This document shows positions 25,258 to 36,969 of a stretch of 64,000 bases of DNA, piece after piece (within the stretch, counting starts at the first letter, position 1; each line of letters begins with the position of its first letter). Under the pieces are notes generated by a model. It searched no databases. It was not told where the DNA came from and worked only from the letters and a program-made list of their open reading frames with translations. This DNA comes from Tubulanus polymorphus (lineage: Eukaryota > Nemertea > Palaeonemertea > Tubulaniformes > Tubulanidae), in NCBI RefSeq assembly GCF_964204645.1, contig NC_134029.1, positions 4,535,001-4,599,000 of the forward strand. Reading direction: 5' to 3'. Position numbers and translations under genes: made by a program.

Positions 25258-28200
25258 TACTGCCACTTACTTAAATGAGGTTTTTTTCATCATCTGCTAA
25301 AAGATAAGATAACGCCTGCACGTTGTATACGGTCGAACGGGTATCACAAGTTCCATCACAGAATACATCGCTTTTCGAGATAAAAGCCCTCGTTTTTCAT
25401 TATTCACGGAACATATCTTGTATGGGAAGCATGTATAATCCCGTATGAAAAAAATCTATTAAACATTAAACAAATGCCTTTGTTGGAACATTATTTAATC
25501 AGTATGATGGTTGTTTAGTGGAAACCGCATACTTCTTGTGTGTCCAGCTTGAGCAGCCGAGAATCTATCTATAATAGCCTGTATGCCCGTTTCAACCGAG
25601 CTTTTTCGAGCGTTTGCTCGTCGGCCCTTATTCTCCTTTGAACTGCTTAGAATTTCGCATCACGACTCATATCGATCACAAAGATCTATCAATATAAGCT
25701 GCAAACATGATTTCATCAATAACCCAACCTCCCCTCGGTTGGTTTTGTATTTCGTGTTTGTCAACGTCATCCACACATATATGCACTTAATCCGGAGAGC
25801 AACTATTTTAGAAACTGAGTTATATCAACACCGAAGGCGCAACTGATGCAGAAATTCGTGATAAAAAATCAATGAAAATAATCGCTAATATTGGCACATT
25901 TCGTGCAGTGGGCGACAAGTCAGGCATGAGGAGCGAATCAATTTTGTTAAGATAAGTAAAACGACGAACAAACTTAGCAGAACCAATTGGAATTGAGTCA
26001 AATATATGAACAAATAAAACTTACAATATCGGAGACTTTAGACTGTTTCAAATGACATCGTCCTCGAGGTTTGCGCGGTTATAAAGAGATCCTGTGTTTA
26101 AACGCGACATATATTATGATCACTGTGCATCTCGCGGCAGCCTGGAAATCAGTGCGAGTCGCAATCAGCTGTTAATGCCGCCTCAATACAACATCCATTA
26201 GGGTACAGAATGTAATACAGTTCCAGAATAGCCTTCCAGAATATGAGATTATGACCGCCCTTCTCAAAAATATTATATACTGAAATTTAGACTTTTATAA
26301 GACATTTCAGGCACTTGATCGGGTTTATTAGCATTTTAGACACCGTGGAATATCCCTTACAAGATTGATTTGCTCCACAAAACTTTCGGAAGATTCCCAA
26401 TGATTTTATTTTTTTGCCAGATTTTTGAAATGCCGTTGGGGTTTTCGGTTTTTTTTGCGGCTTCAGGTCATGGCAATGTAGCGCAATTGGAGATGTTAAG
26501 TTTTCCGTTCGAATGATACTTAAACGAAGATGAAATGGTTCATATGGCACTGCTTTCCCTTGAAAAAAAGACAGCCGCAAGCGGTTTCGTCGCGAACGTT
26601 TCGAGGGAACGGATTTCGTGAACATCAAAGATAAAAATACACTTGCAGCGAAAGTTTGCTCATCATTCTCTAATATTAATATCGCTTTTTAATTCGATAT
26701 CGATGCGAAATTTTATCAAAGGAAATGCCGTCTGGCATACACCGTAGCGACATCTAGTGTCAAACAATACAATGAAATGGAAAACGTCAAGCTTTATGGT
26801 GAATTTCGAGTCAATATTTTCATCTATCGGTTTAGCGGAGGGAGCATTTTCTCAAATCGATATCGAAGTAAAACAATATTCAGTTCAATCTGGTTTCACC
26901 ATGAAGTCATATCTAAGCCAAAAAATGTAGACGCAAGGGTCAGTTAGTTGCTCAAAAGTTGATCAAAGATAATTGGCGAATAAATACCATCGCAACAATG
27001 AACTCTTAATTTTCACTACGTCAACTATCCGCTGGTTCCCACCCACTTTTGAACAACTGGCCTCATAATTTTCAATATGTCTAAGAACTCGTTGAATGGA
27101 GAGGGAGCCATCTTAGCGAGAAAAGAACTAAAGAACGAAATCGTATAAACCTTGCACAGACATTCATTTACAGCATTTAGGACCATATCAAAAATCCGGT
27201 ATTTGCGCTCAATATTCGTAGCATGAACTCACAGAGGACTATCAATAATATTGATCGGTAAACATTACCTCCCCCTTCGGGTATTTAAGTCAAACAGCTT
27301 TCCGCAATGATTTATCATTTACATATCAATTTCGAAATTGCCCGACCTTAGAACGCTATTTCTTGAACGATGCAGATTTTAGAAAGTTCGCTCGAATAAC
27401 GAAGAAGGATATCTCATTTTTCAAATAAAACATTAAAAACCAAGACACGCAACAACAATTCCATTAGCGCCGACTCGTGCACGGTGCGCACACGCGTCCC
27501 CGGGCGGAGCCTGCAAAGTGTATTGGAAAAATATCAGTATTCTCAGAAATGGAAGCGGAGGCGGCTGATTCTACCGGGTACTAAAAGTTTGTACCGTGGG
27601 GAAATTTACTTCTTTACCTCGATGAAGATATGTTAACAACGATACGATTCAATTTCAATTTAACGAAGTGTGTTTTGTATTTTAGATGATGTGGAAATCG
27701 CCATTTTGATTTTTCTATTAAGTCTTCTTAGCGCGGTTGTGTGTTACTGTCAAGTGGCACTTTTTTTATTGCTCTATTCGCGTTGTTTGCGGTTTGCCAT
27801 GTCTAACATGAGACAATTCAACGTTCTGTCAACACTTCCAGCTACCTTTCGCGTCACACGTGTATGTGATCGGAATTCTAGATGGGTGCGTACGCTTGTC
27901 TTTTTTCCCGATCTTCATGCGCGCGTCTAGAAATTGGATAAGATCACGATAGCCCCAACGTTTACCGACACTTAGGGCTCTGAATGAGCTGAAAATTTGT
28001 TGAAGGTTAATGGGGGACCGCAACACCATTCCGCCATATAGTCTTACATTTGTCGAAATTAGTTCATTATCAACTTATCAACTTTGAACTGATTTTCACG
28101 CAACTGAATCCATACGACTTCATCACAGGATCCACCGAACATGAAATCATTTAGCACCTCAACAATAAGTATAATTTTCATTGAGAGAAAAATTAATTCG

Positions 28201-31200
28201 ATTCTAATTGAAATGTTGATGCGGAAGACCAGCGAACCGGGTGAGGGTCTCTGCTTGTCACTTGAAATACGCGTTTGCCACAGAAATGTTGCGGTTAAGT
28301 TCCGCTCTATTCTGACTGCCACGAAATGTACCTCGCAATAGAAACGTGTGAGTATTTTCCTCCACCTTATTGCTTACAATGACCTTTGATTTTAATAGGT
28401 CATACGTGAATCTCCTGCGGCGCCCTTGACCTATAGTTACGTCATCAACGCGCACCTGCCGCCGCGACACAGGAATGTTTAATGTATAAATTACGTTTTG
28501 CTCGTTTTCAGCGATGTTCGTTCATCAAAGACGACTCGATGATGTCGCGAAGAGACAGGTGTGTTCGTTAGTTCACCACGCTTAGATGATCAAAAGAATA
28601 TTTGTCGATAGTTCATCTTTATCCTACAGCGGTTTTAGCATCACTAGAGCGACTAGATGACGGAAGCAACCTGGGTTTTTTTCTGATAGGTAATTAACCT
28701 TGATCGCAAATGTTACCGCTGTTGTGTTTTGTGAAGACTTTGCATTTGTATTATGTAGTCTATAGAACGATCTAATGTTGGTCCGGGTTTACGCCTCCAT
28801 AATTCTTATCTAACAGGTTTGGTCAATGACCAGCACCAGTAAGTTCACACCGTTGCCGCATTAGAGTTATACTTAAGTTGAGTCTACATTCGTCGTTTTG
28901 TGTCGTTTGTCGTTATAATTAGTATATTTCGACCATGGCTGGAGGAGGCGCCGTAACAACAGAATAGAACTGGAACTCGTCTCAATTGGCGTGCCACGCT
29001 AGTAATTTATTTTCAGAAAGATAAGATGTTTATCGGATGACGCGAACAAGACTTTCGCGTCGCCTTCGTTATTGAATGAATTAAAAGTTAGGTCGTAAAC
29101 GACTGTTATCGTAAAGATCGACTGTGGAGATTCGTAACCCACGCACGTTGACCAAACAGCGAACTATTCTCTCAAATAAAACCAATGCCGAATGTAAGCG
29201 GTTGATAGCATCAGAATACTGAACACGTGGACGAGCAATTTCCGATTGAATGTTCGGCTATTTCCGCCGCTAGCGTCAGATTATCCGATCGATATTCCAC
29301 CTTTCCTGTCATCAACACACGTGTCATATCGACGTTACGCGGTCAAGCTATTTCCTTTTTCGGTACGGACCGCTTGTCCGTCGCGCGAATGTACGATTAA
29401 ACACGCCCGTCGATAACGGAATTATCATCGTATGAACTTTATTCACGAGACGTGTTCGAAAACGTTCGCCGGAAATTGGATTGATTGACACTATGTAATG
29501 ATACCTTTTACCCATCATTTTTACTCTTTAACTCTGCGATACGAAATTCGCCTTTTTATAAACCCTAATATAAACGATTGCAGCTCGTCAGTCCACCGTG
29601 TGACATCATTCGATCGAAAAGACTCTCGCAGAAAATATTGCTGAAAATATCTAATCGCTAGGAAAGGCATATACGGGGATAATGTCATATCGGGATTTAG
29701 TAGCAGCCATCTTTTCTGTAATTATTCATATTGTAGCATCACTTTCCTTTGAATCGTTCCAATAATCTCCCATTTGTAGCGGTAACCAGGGTTGACTTCG
29801 GTTATCGAAGTCGAACAAACTAAAACCGAACGTAATTTAGTCGGAAGGTCCGGAAATGGCCGACCACGGGAATGAGCATGGCCGCTGTATTTTGGACCTA
29901 GGTTCAAGATGGCCGACACTGTGGAATACGTTACGACCGAGTTAAGTGAGTTCGGTTATCAGTTCCGACCACTAGTCGACTAGCTACGAAAACTGCCGAG
30001 GCTGACGTTAGATATAATTTTGGTAATGATCTTATCTTTATTCGTGGTTGGTTGCTAAAATACATAGATAGGTCAATGCAGCGAGGTGTTTTCAAGACTT
30101 TCATACATGTAATTCTTTTAATCCCTTTAATTTCTAATATTTTTTCAATAAGGGATATTGCTAGTCTATCTCGAGAATGGTAGAGAAACGATGGACTCAT
30201 ATATGTCATATTGCAGCCACCTTTCCTATCCGGGAGGACACCCATTTAATACCCCGACGATATATATCATTTTACTACTATTGCGTTGATAAGAAGATAT
30301 TAGTTGATATGAAATGTCAACAATAATCTTACTGTCTTTGTGTGATATTTACTCAACGAATCACGATTCGTGAGTGTTTCGTCTGCTATTTATATCATTT
30401 GGCGGCATTCAATATAGATTGAGTCAAGTGTCGCTGTGATTATATGAAACTGCCTATAATGAACGCGTAGTTCCCGGTTCAGAACACGCCGTATCGTGAG
30501 ACCAGAGTTTACAAAAAATCAACGGTTGGATGTTCCGAACAACTTTCATTTTCATCGAATTATTTTGTGAACTTATCCGAAAGAAGGGCAGTTAATCCCC
30601 AGGAGAATGAGAACGTATTACAATTTCACTAATGTAGTTTTAGGTCTATTGTTCTTATAAGCGAAAAAGCAACCTTTTCAGGGGATTTCTAAAATCCCCT
30701 GCCATTTCGATATTCCATTTCTTTTCTTTAGCCTTCCGAGGAATTACGCTCCACTGCGGCATCTATGGTTACTAAACCGCCACGGCATAAAATACATGAA
30801 ATTGATCTTAGGACTTATTCTGTTTACAGGAAACTCTTAAAAATAAATGCCGGGTGTCGATTGATCTAATGTACACCTCTACTTTAAATTAATTGCTGCA
30901 CGTTTAAAAACTGCTTAAATGCACTTCCAGCCGGAATATTTGTCACGCTGATCGTGACTGCTTGAGGGAAGGATCGGCATCATCCGACAGCGCAGTTCGA
31001 AACACATTTGAAATTCGAAACTAATGCAAAAGTTGATTTTCACTTTATTTCACTTGTAAATTACATAAAATCAAAGGACTATATCAATCTTAATACGCAA
31101 CAACAGAAAAACAATAGATTTACTTTACATATGCACCGTACGATTAGAATGCCATTATTTTAAAATAGATCGATATAAAACGAATTAAAACGCTTAAAAA

Positions 31201-32134
31201 GTAGAAGAAAACGTATTCTTGTAGTGTCGATACTTGTCTTTACAACAGTTCGAGACGCACGTTCCTAATATGTCTATATATAAAGCCGGGTTTTGTCAGG
31301 AATATTCTATCAAATCTCGTGTCATTTCGTGTATATGACGAATATTATACATGGCAAATTGCTTGTTACCAGATGTGTCAGATAGAGCTAGGTAAAGCAT
31401 ACACATAAACTCATCCATCATCGAAAAACTGACTACGCATCTGACAAGGAGGGTCCCAATAATTGGCAAAAAGAGCAGATTCTTTTTTTGCTGCGATGGA
31501 TGGTCGCTCGGCCTGATTGGTAATGATTGGATATAGCTAGCCACGGGCAGGTGTGTAAACAGTCGAATAACACAGCGGCATAGACGCTATATTTATACTT
31601 TTCGGTTAAGTTATTAATAAATGCAAAACATTCGGCTAGATCTTGAGAATACTATCATCAAAATGAACCCCTGATGTTATAAGATAACGGGACCTGAAAA
31701 TTCTTCAATGGCCATCATAATGTCAAAGTTCACAATCTGGCCACGAGAACCCAAAAATCATCTTCGAATCATACGCGTGTACCATATAGATGCGATTTGG
31801 GACGATTTTGGGTACTGAACATTATTTGGCATAGATTGGTTACAAATGCCTTCGTTTTTAAAGCTAACCTATATACTCGATTGATAATCATTGAATATTA
31901 TCACGTCCAGTGGTAAACGTAATTTAATCAATTTTTGATTACTACCCACGAGGGATAATTGCTTTTAATGTATAGATAACGATAAGGCGTATACTTATTG
32001 GTACAACTGCTAGATGCCAGATAGCATATCTGAAATTCTTCACTCATACTTCAAGTCTTTCTTTATCTCACAGGCTGCTTTTTCAGTTCAATTCGCTGTT
32101 AACTCCATCCACTCCACTATTTATGCTTCTAAAG
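25258..32134. other. Long non-coding interval upstream of the plus end of the transporter locus
   Basis: No supported gene. Minus-strand frames at 26287-26628 (113 codons), 29931-30245 (104) and 31296-31544 (82) are open, but show no domain I know and no clean splice borders. The last lies directly 3' of the nearer SLC22 gene and could only be an exon of a different gene. One possible short first exon with a strong start context lies at 28935-28952. Confidence 0.4.
28935..28952 (+). CDS. Possible short first coding exon (MAGGGA)
   Basis: The start context GACCATGG is close to the ideal animal initiation context. It is followed by six codons, M-A-G-G-G-A, and then GTAACA, which could act as a splice donor; without splicing the frame ends at TAG four codons later. 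The preceding 100 bp look like an untranslated leader. I found no matching downstream exon, so this is only a candidate. Confidence 0.12.
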
Positions 32135-35100
32135 CTATACTTGAGTGACTCGAAAGTCGATTTTTTCGACTGTATGCGTATTGTCATTAGACGGCTGGAC
32201 GGGTGTAATCGCGGCTGGTTCTGCTTCGGGCATCTTGAACGACCAGTACTTCTGTTCTGTATACCAGCTGCTGATTTGCTCTATCGTATCCGGTAGAGGG
32301 CGCTTATTCGTTTCCGGTAAGAGCAGGCAGACGAACGCAGAGACGAAGGCAACGACTGCGAATATGACACCCGGTAACCACGGGATCATTTTAGCCTGAA
32401 AATTGACAGAAACAGAGACCAACGAGCAATTAGTTTATTTATGAAAGTAACCCGCAATGAGGCATGCTTATCGACGTAGATTTTGCAGTCAACCTCTTGT
32501 TTTTCTAATATGGCGACACCTACCAAAGATACTGTAAATGGAGATATCATAGTACCAATACGAGCTGTCAATGTACACAAACCAAACCCTGTATTCCTAA
32601 ACACAAGACGCGAGAAATAAATATTGTACACTGTGTTATCATCTGTAATGAGAAACGGTACCAGCAACTACCCCACAATACGGTGTGCAAATCATTAGGA
32701 TAACCCAATCAGACTTTTGTCCAATTTAAATGAAATTTTAGCTTCCCACATAAAACATCGATCGACCATTAGGGCTCATATGTAGCGCGATTTTCGTTTA
32801 TCCTTCGTACAATTTTAAATACATGTATTATGGACATACATCCATTAGAACTGTAAAGAAATCTGGCTTCATCGTCCCCATGCACACTAGCGAACCTGGT
32901 GGATCCATTTAGAATCCTCGATTGCCACAGTCGAACATAAAGTCCTCACCATAATTCGGTTAATCGGATCAGATGATTCTTCTTACCTGGCATTCGTCGG
33001 AAAGACCTCCGTTGTGTACAGAATAACCGAGTTGAATGTACAGGTTATCGCCCATTTTCCGAACATCGTTAGAAACATTCTCAACGGTTTTAGACTCACA
33101 CCGGACGCTGAAACAAGATCGAATGATTCATTCGCGGTCGACAGCTTGATCAGTTCAATTGAACCCCGATTATGATTTTAGAACTGGACCGAAAATTAAC
33201 CTGCTCATTTCGTTTACCTGTTTTAAGTGGAATAAAGATGACGATCAATACGGTTAGACCAGCCAGTATGAAGAAAATGAAATTAGGCAACCGCCGACCC
33301 CATCTGTCAAAAGAACATAAAAAAAATCTTAGAATATAATCAAAGTCACCTCATAGACTTTCTCAGTCTGACATTACGACGAAAATTTGATAAGATTCGA
33401 AGAGCGATTTGTTTTGAAGTGGATAGTCATACTTTGGCCGGGGGTAAAAACAAACCTTTGCAGAGCGAGTAAACTGAAAATCATGGCCGGTATCTCGATT
33501 AATGAGTTGAAAAAGAAGTTCAGATATCGGTCTGATGATAACATTGTTGACGTAAACGATATGCCCCAGTAAACGATACTGTTTGCAAACCTACAATATT
33601 TAGATTTAGAAGGAAAAGCTGATTGAATCTCCGGACGTGGTACAAAGTGCTTGAGTTCGCGCTAGATAATTCCCGCGAATCCAAACCCTTCAGGGCCCAG
33701 TTGTATAGCCGTAACTTGATTCCAAAGATTGGAACGAAGACCTTCTTTAATACAAGCAATGGCTGTGCAGCTGAACGAAGGGAATATTGGCTGTTAAAAT
33801 GCGGGGTACTAAGATAGATTCAAAATTGTCTCTAAAGATGTAACATCAACCAGCTTCCAAATACCACGAAACTAACTTTGAGCAATTACTCTCCATGCTG
33901 CTAATATTTACCATAAAACGCACATGCAACACAGTATCTTTCTGAGAGTCACGTTTCTTACGATGTCCATCGTGGACGCCTCTTTGACTGGCGAATTGTT
34001 TGACAGTCGTTCCGTCGACTGAGAAGATCGTAACGGCTTCTCCGGCATGTGCACTTTATTCATTTGTGCCGCTTTGACGAGAATCTTCTCGGCCTCGTCA
34101 ATTCTTCCATTAGATGCGAGCCATGGTACAGTCTCTGGGATGAAACTAGAATCAGACCCGTGAGATACAATGATGCCTTTATATACAGTATATGGCCAGT
34201 GAAACACTCTCAGGTCCATGGGAGCAGAAAATACATAGATGAATTGTTCATTATTCAAGAAATGATAGCAGAAAATGTCTGAATTTGTAGAATTGTTCAT
34301 TATTCAAGAAATGATAGCAGAAAATGTCTGATTTTGTAGAATTTGAGAAATTTGTAAAAACTTACAAGAAGTAAGAAAATGAAACTAAAGGCACCAACGC
34401 AATTGTGAGTTGTAAATGACGCCAATCTCGGATGAAATACGCGCACATGCATAGAAACAGCATTCCGATTGCCCACCAGGTTTGGATAAAAATACCACCG
34501 AAGGTCCGCTGCTTCGCTTGCAACGTCTCGCAAGCCGCGACAAATGACGATATATAAACACCCTGAAATAACGTCCGGATTATCTTAGATTTCATTTTAC
34601 CTTGGAATATCAATTTTATATCATCAAAAGATGTTGTATTGTTTAACGCTTATGGTTTGAGACTAGCGAATCGATACCTACCGTTTGGAGACAGCCAGAA
34701 ATCACTCTTAACAATACAAACAGCCAGTAATGGTAAGCCACCACGTGAGCTGCCTCGAATACGGTGTACAAGAATAGTAACAGGTAGTACATGCGTTTCC
34801 TGCCGAATTTATCCGCCATTACCGGAAGGAAGAACGAGCCCAAGGTGGAGCCAACGACCTTCAACGTGATGGTCAGCTCGCCGAGGAAATTCCGATCACA
34901 AACCAGATCCCACTTCAAATATAAACATACAACGATTTAACACGAAATAAGATAAGACTGTCGGTGAGGTGTAATATCGAAGATTTAACGTCTGTTGTTA
35001 CACTGACGTTTCGTGTAGATTCATGCTCTAACGTATCTTCACATATTTTTTGAAAATCATTTTCGAGATCTTCTAGAAATTCACCCTCTTAGTATTTGAA

Positions 35101-35954
35101 AAATAATGAATTCACGGAACGTTGCTATTAGAACAAACGTAAATCAAAGTTAGTGAATTTTTGTCGGTAAATATTGATCTGTTTGTGAAATAGGGCCGAT
35201 TCATTTCCATAGTTATTTCGAATCATCAGAATATGCAAGTAGAGCGTTGGCCTTTTTTGTCATTACCATTATAATAGGCCTTGTATTTGCTAATCGAAAA
35301 AAGGAAATGTAAATACATCATTATTGATGCCACTGACCTCGGTAATGATAGACGATCCAAAGTCTACGTTCTGGAATTCTATACCGTTGCTGCACGGTAT
35401 TTTACCCGTACCGTTTCTATACACGTGACATTGATCCGTTTCGTTGTTCGCGTTTACGATGAATGTTTCGTTTTCGGAGAGACGACAGTGATACTGTTCC
35501 GGCATCGCAGCTACAAATACAACAGATAAATCATAAAATACACTTATTCAGCCATCATTCTGTAAGTAGGCCAAATAAACTGATATGGGAATGAAAATAG
35601 AATTGATCTAATTGTTTCACGTCTTAAATATGCAATAAATCTAATTCTTCAATGGTCATTGATATTATAATCAGTATCGCAAAAAGTGATTTATATATTA
35701 TGAAATCAATAGACATGTCTTTTGGGAATTTTTCACAATCGGAATAGAGTAGATAATCGTTAATTCGTGTCAAGAACGCAGACATTGGTACGTCCATATT
35801 GAGAAAATTTAGACACATCTTACTAACCTATGAATATAGGACCCATCAACGCAATCGCAGCTGCGAAACAACACGCTATCGCCCAGCCGGTGTAAACCAA
35901 CGACTGCCATAATCCTATAGTACCCAACTTTGCCAGGGCTTCGTCGACTTCCAT
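32135..35954 (-). CDS. SLC22-family major facilitator transporter, gene A (10 exons, 545 aa)
   Basis: Exons, 5' to 3': 35828-35954, 35338-35510, 34682-34912, 34366-34562, 33912-34145, 33456-33590, 33218-33303, 32987-33107, 32524-32596, 32135-32395. All introns are GT-AG and the joined frame is 546 codons with one terminal TAG, the usual SLC22 length. Marks of the family: MEVDEALAKLG and the first helix in exon 1; an extracellular loop (residues 43-100) with Cys residues and three N-x-T sites; the MFS signature GSTLGSFFLPVMADKFGRKR at 121-140 between helices 2 and 3; PETVPWLASNGRIDEAEKIL in the central cytoplasmic loop; WGRRLPNF at 367 between helices 8 and 9; EVFPTNAR in helix 11; and PETNKRPLPDTIEQI near 486-500. 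SLC22 proteins move organic cations, anions or zwitterions such as carnitine across the plasma membrane; the substrate here cannot be told. A second copy lies 1 kb upstream. Intron 4 has a fresh 49-bp duplication and introns 5 and 8 hold repeats. Confidence 0.93.
32886..32929 (-). repeat. Dispersed repeat, copy 3, in intron 8 of SLC22 gene A
   Basis: Read on the minus strand it gives GTGGCAATCGAGGATTC, then GGATCCACCAGGTTCGCTAG. It matches the copy at 53908-53975 closely, although it lacks about 20 bp of spacer, and matches the one at 8461-8505 more weakly. Confidence 0.6.
33693..33774. repeat. Palindromic MITE-like element, shortened copy, in intron 5 of gene A
   Basis: It opens GGGCCCAGTTGTATAGCCGTAA and closes AATGGCTGTGCAGCTGAA, resembling the ends of the 37263-37402 copy, but the interior is only about 45 bp. 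It lies wholly within an intron of SLC22 gene A. Confidence 0.5.
34241..34338. repeat. 49-bp tandem duplication in intron 4 of gene A
   Basis: Two adjacent 49-bp units starting GAATTGTTCATTATTCAAG differ by a single base (GAATTTG against GATTTTG near the end). The near-identity suggests a recent duplication. It lies between exons 4 and 5 and does not alter the coding sequence. Confidence 0.95.
35338..35510 (-). other. SLC22 gene A exon 2: extracellular-loop exon, converted tract
   Basis: This 173-nt exon encodes residues 43-100, the large loop between helices 1 and 2. It starts A-A-M-P-E-Q-Y-H-C-R and carries the N-x-T sites SENETF, NNET and RNGT. It differs from exon 2 of gene B at only two bases by my count (one silent, one Gln to Lys), and the match runs about 8-10 bp into both introns before the similarity stops. 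Confidence 0.9.
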
Positions 35955-36969
35955 CTTGAATGTGTCACAACAGACTAATCGCTGTAGTTGGCATTGATGA
36001 AACTAAGGCAGGAACCATTTACCATCACCGAAAAACCTCTCTGTTCATTCGGTATGCTAGTGCCGATATTTTAAACGAAGAATCTATTTCTTTCAGCGGA
36101 TATGCGTTAACGCGCGCGCCTTTCTAATTCCTTATCCAGAAATAACTTGATCGAACTAGTAAAGAGTCGATTCAGAGAAGGAATACTATATATACGCCAA
36201 CTGAAGTAGGTCACTTGTATTTTTGACAGATAGAAGTGCCGCGTGTCAAGTTTCGAAATTTCTAGTTCAGGTTATTGATATGTCACTAAACGGACCATAC
36301 CGACCTGCTATCGATCTGTCCCGCGGTGTAGCTGACATTACGATTCATTCATATAAGAAATACTCGAAACTAGTAGAAAATACACACATATAATATATAT
36401 CGATGTGTTCTTTAAAATTTTTATTATATATATGCTTAAATTTTCACAATCTATTTACAAGCTCACATCCTCGCACGTTCTTTTCAACATATATGATACA
36501 GTAAACTTTGTGTAAGTAAGATCTTCTGGGACTGAGAAAAATCAAAATCCTCCGACTTGGAAAGAGTCCGACTTTGAAAAGCAGCCTTTTTCCGAAAACG
36601 ACGACTTAAAAATTGATTTCTGTGAGCGGAAAAATTGAATCAATATCTTCTAGAAATGATTTGAAAAACGCTTAAATATTTCGGGTTCATTTTTCTATTC
36701 TAATACACTAAAATACCGTCTGTTGAAATGTGTCGTCGATTTCAAGCCAGGAAGAAATCAAACTGCAGAAGAAAATAACCCTCCGACATACGGTGAATGA
36801 CTTTAAGTGATCTTTTATTTTGGAACAAAGCAAAGTACTACGAAATAGAATCCGACTTTGGAATTATAAATTTCTTTGTAAAAGAGAGGAAAAAGTCGGG
36901 ACCATCAATATTCACCAGAAACTAGCGATTATCCGACTTTACGCAAGGTTTATTGCGCGGTCCTTCACT
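35955..36969. other. Intergenic spacer between the two SLC22 genes
   Basis: About 1 kb separates the stop of gene B from the start of gene A, which should hold the gene A promoter. The phrase TCCGACTTTG(G/A)A appears in slightly different forms near 36547, 36566, 36848 and 36933, a local low-copy repeat. A perfect AATAAA for gene B is at its left part. I see no clear TATA box with a defined start site. Confidence 0.5.
36949..36954 (-). promoter_or_regulatory. Polyadenylation signal of SLC22 gene B
   Basis: A canonical AATAAA on the minus strand lies about 15 bp after the gene B stop codon. Its position implies a very short 3' untranslated region; another downstream signal could also be used. 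Confidence 0.55.
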
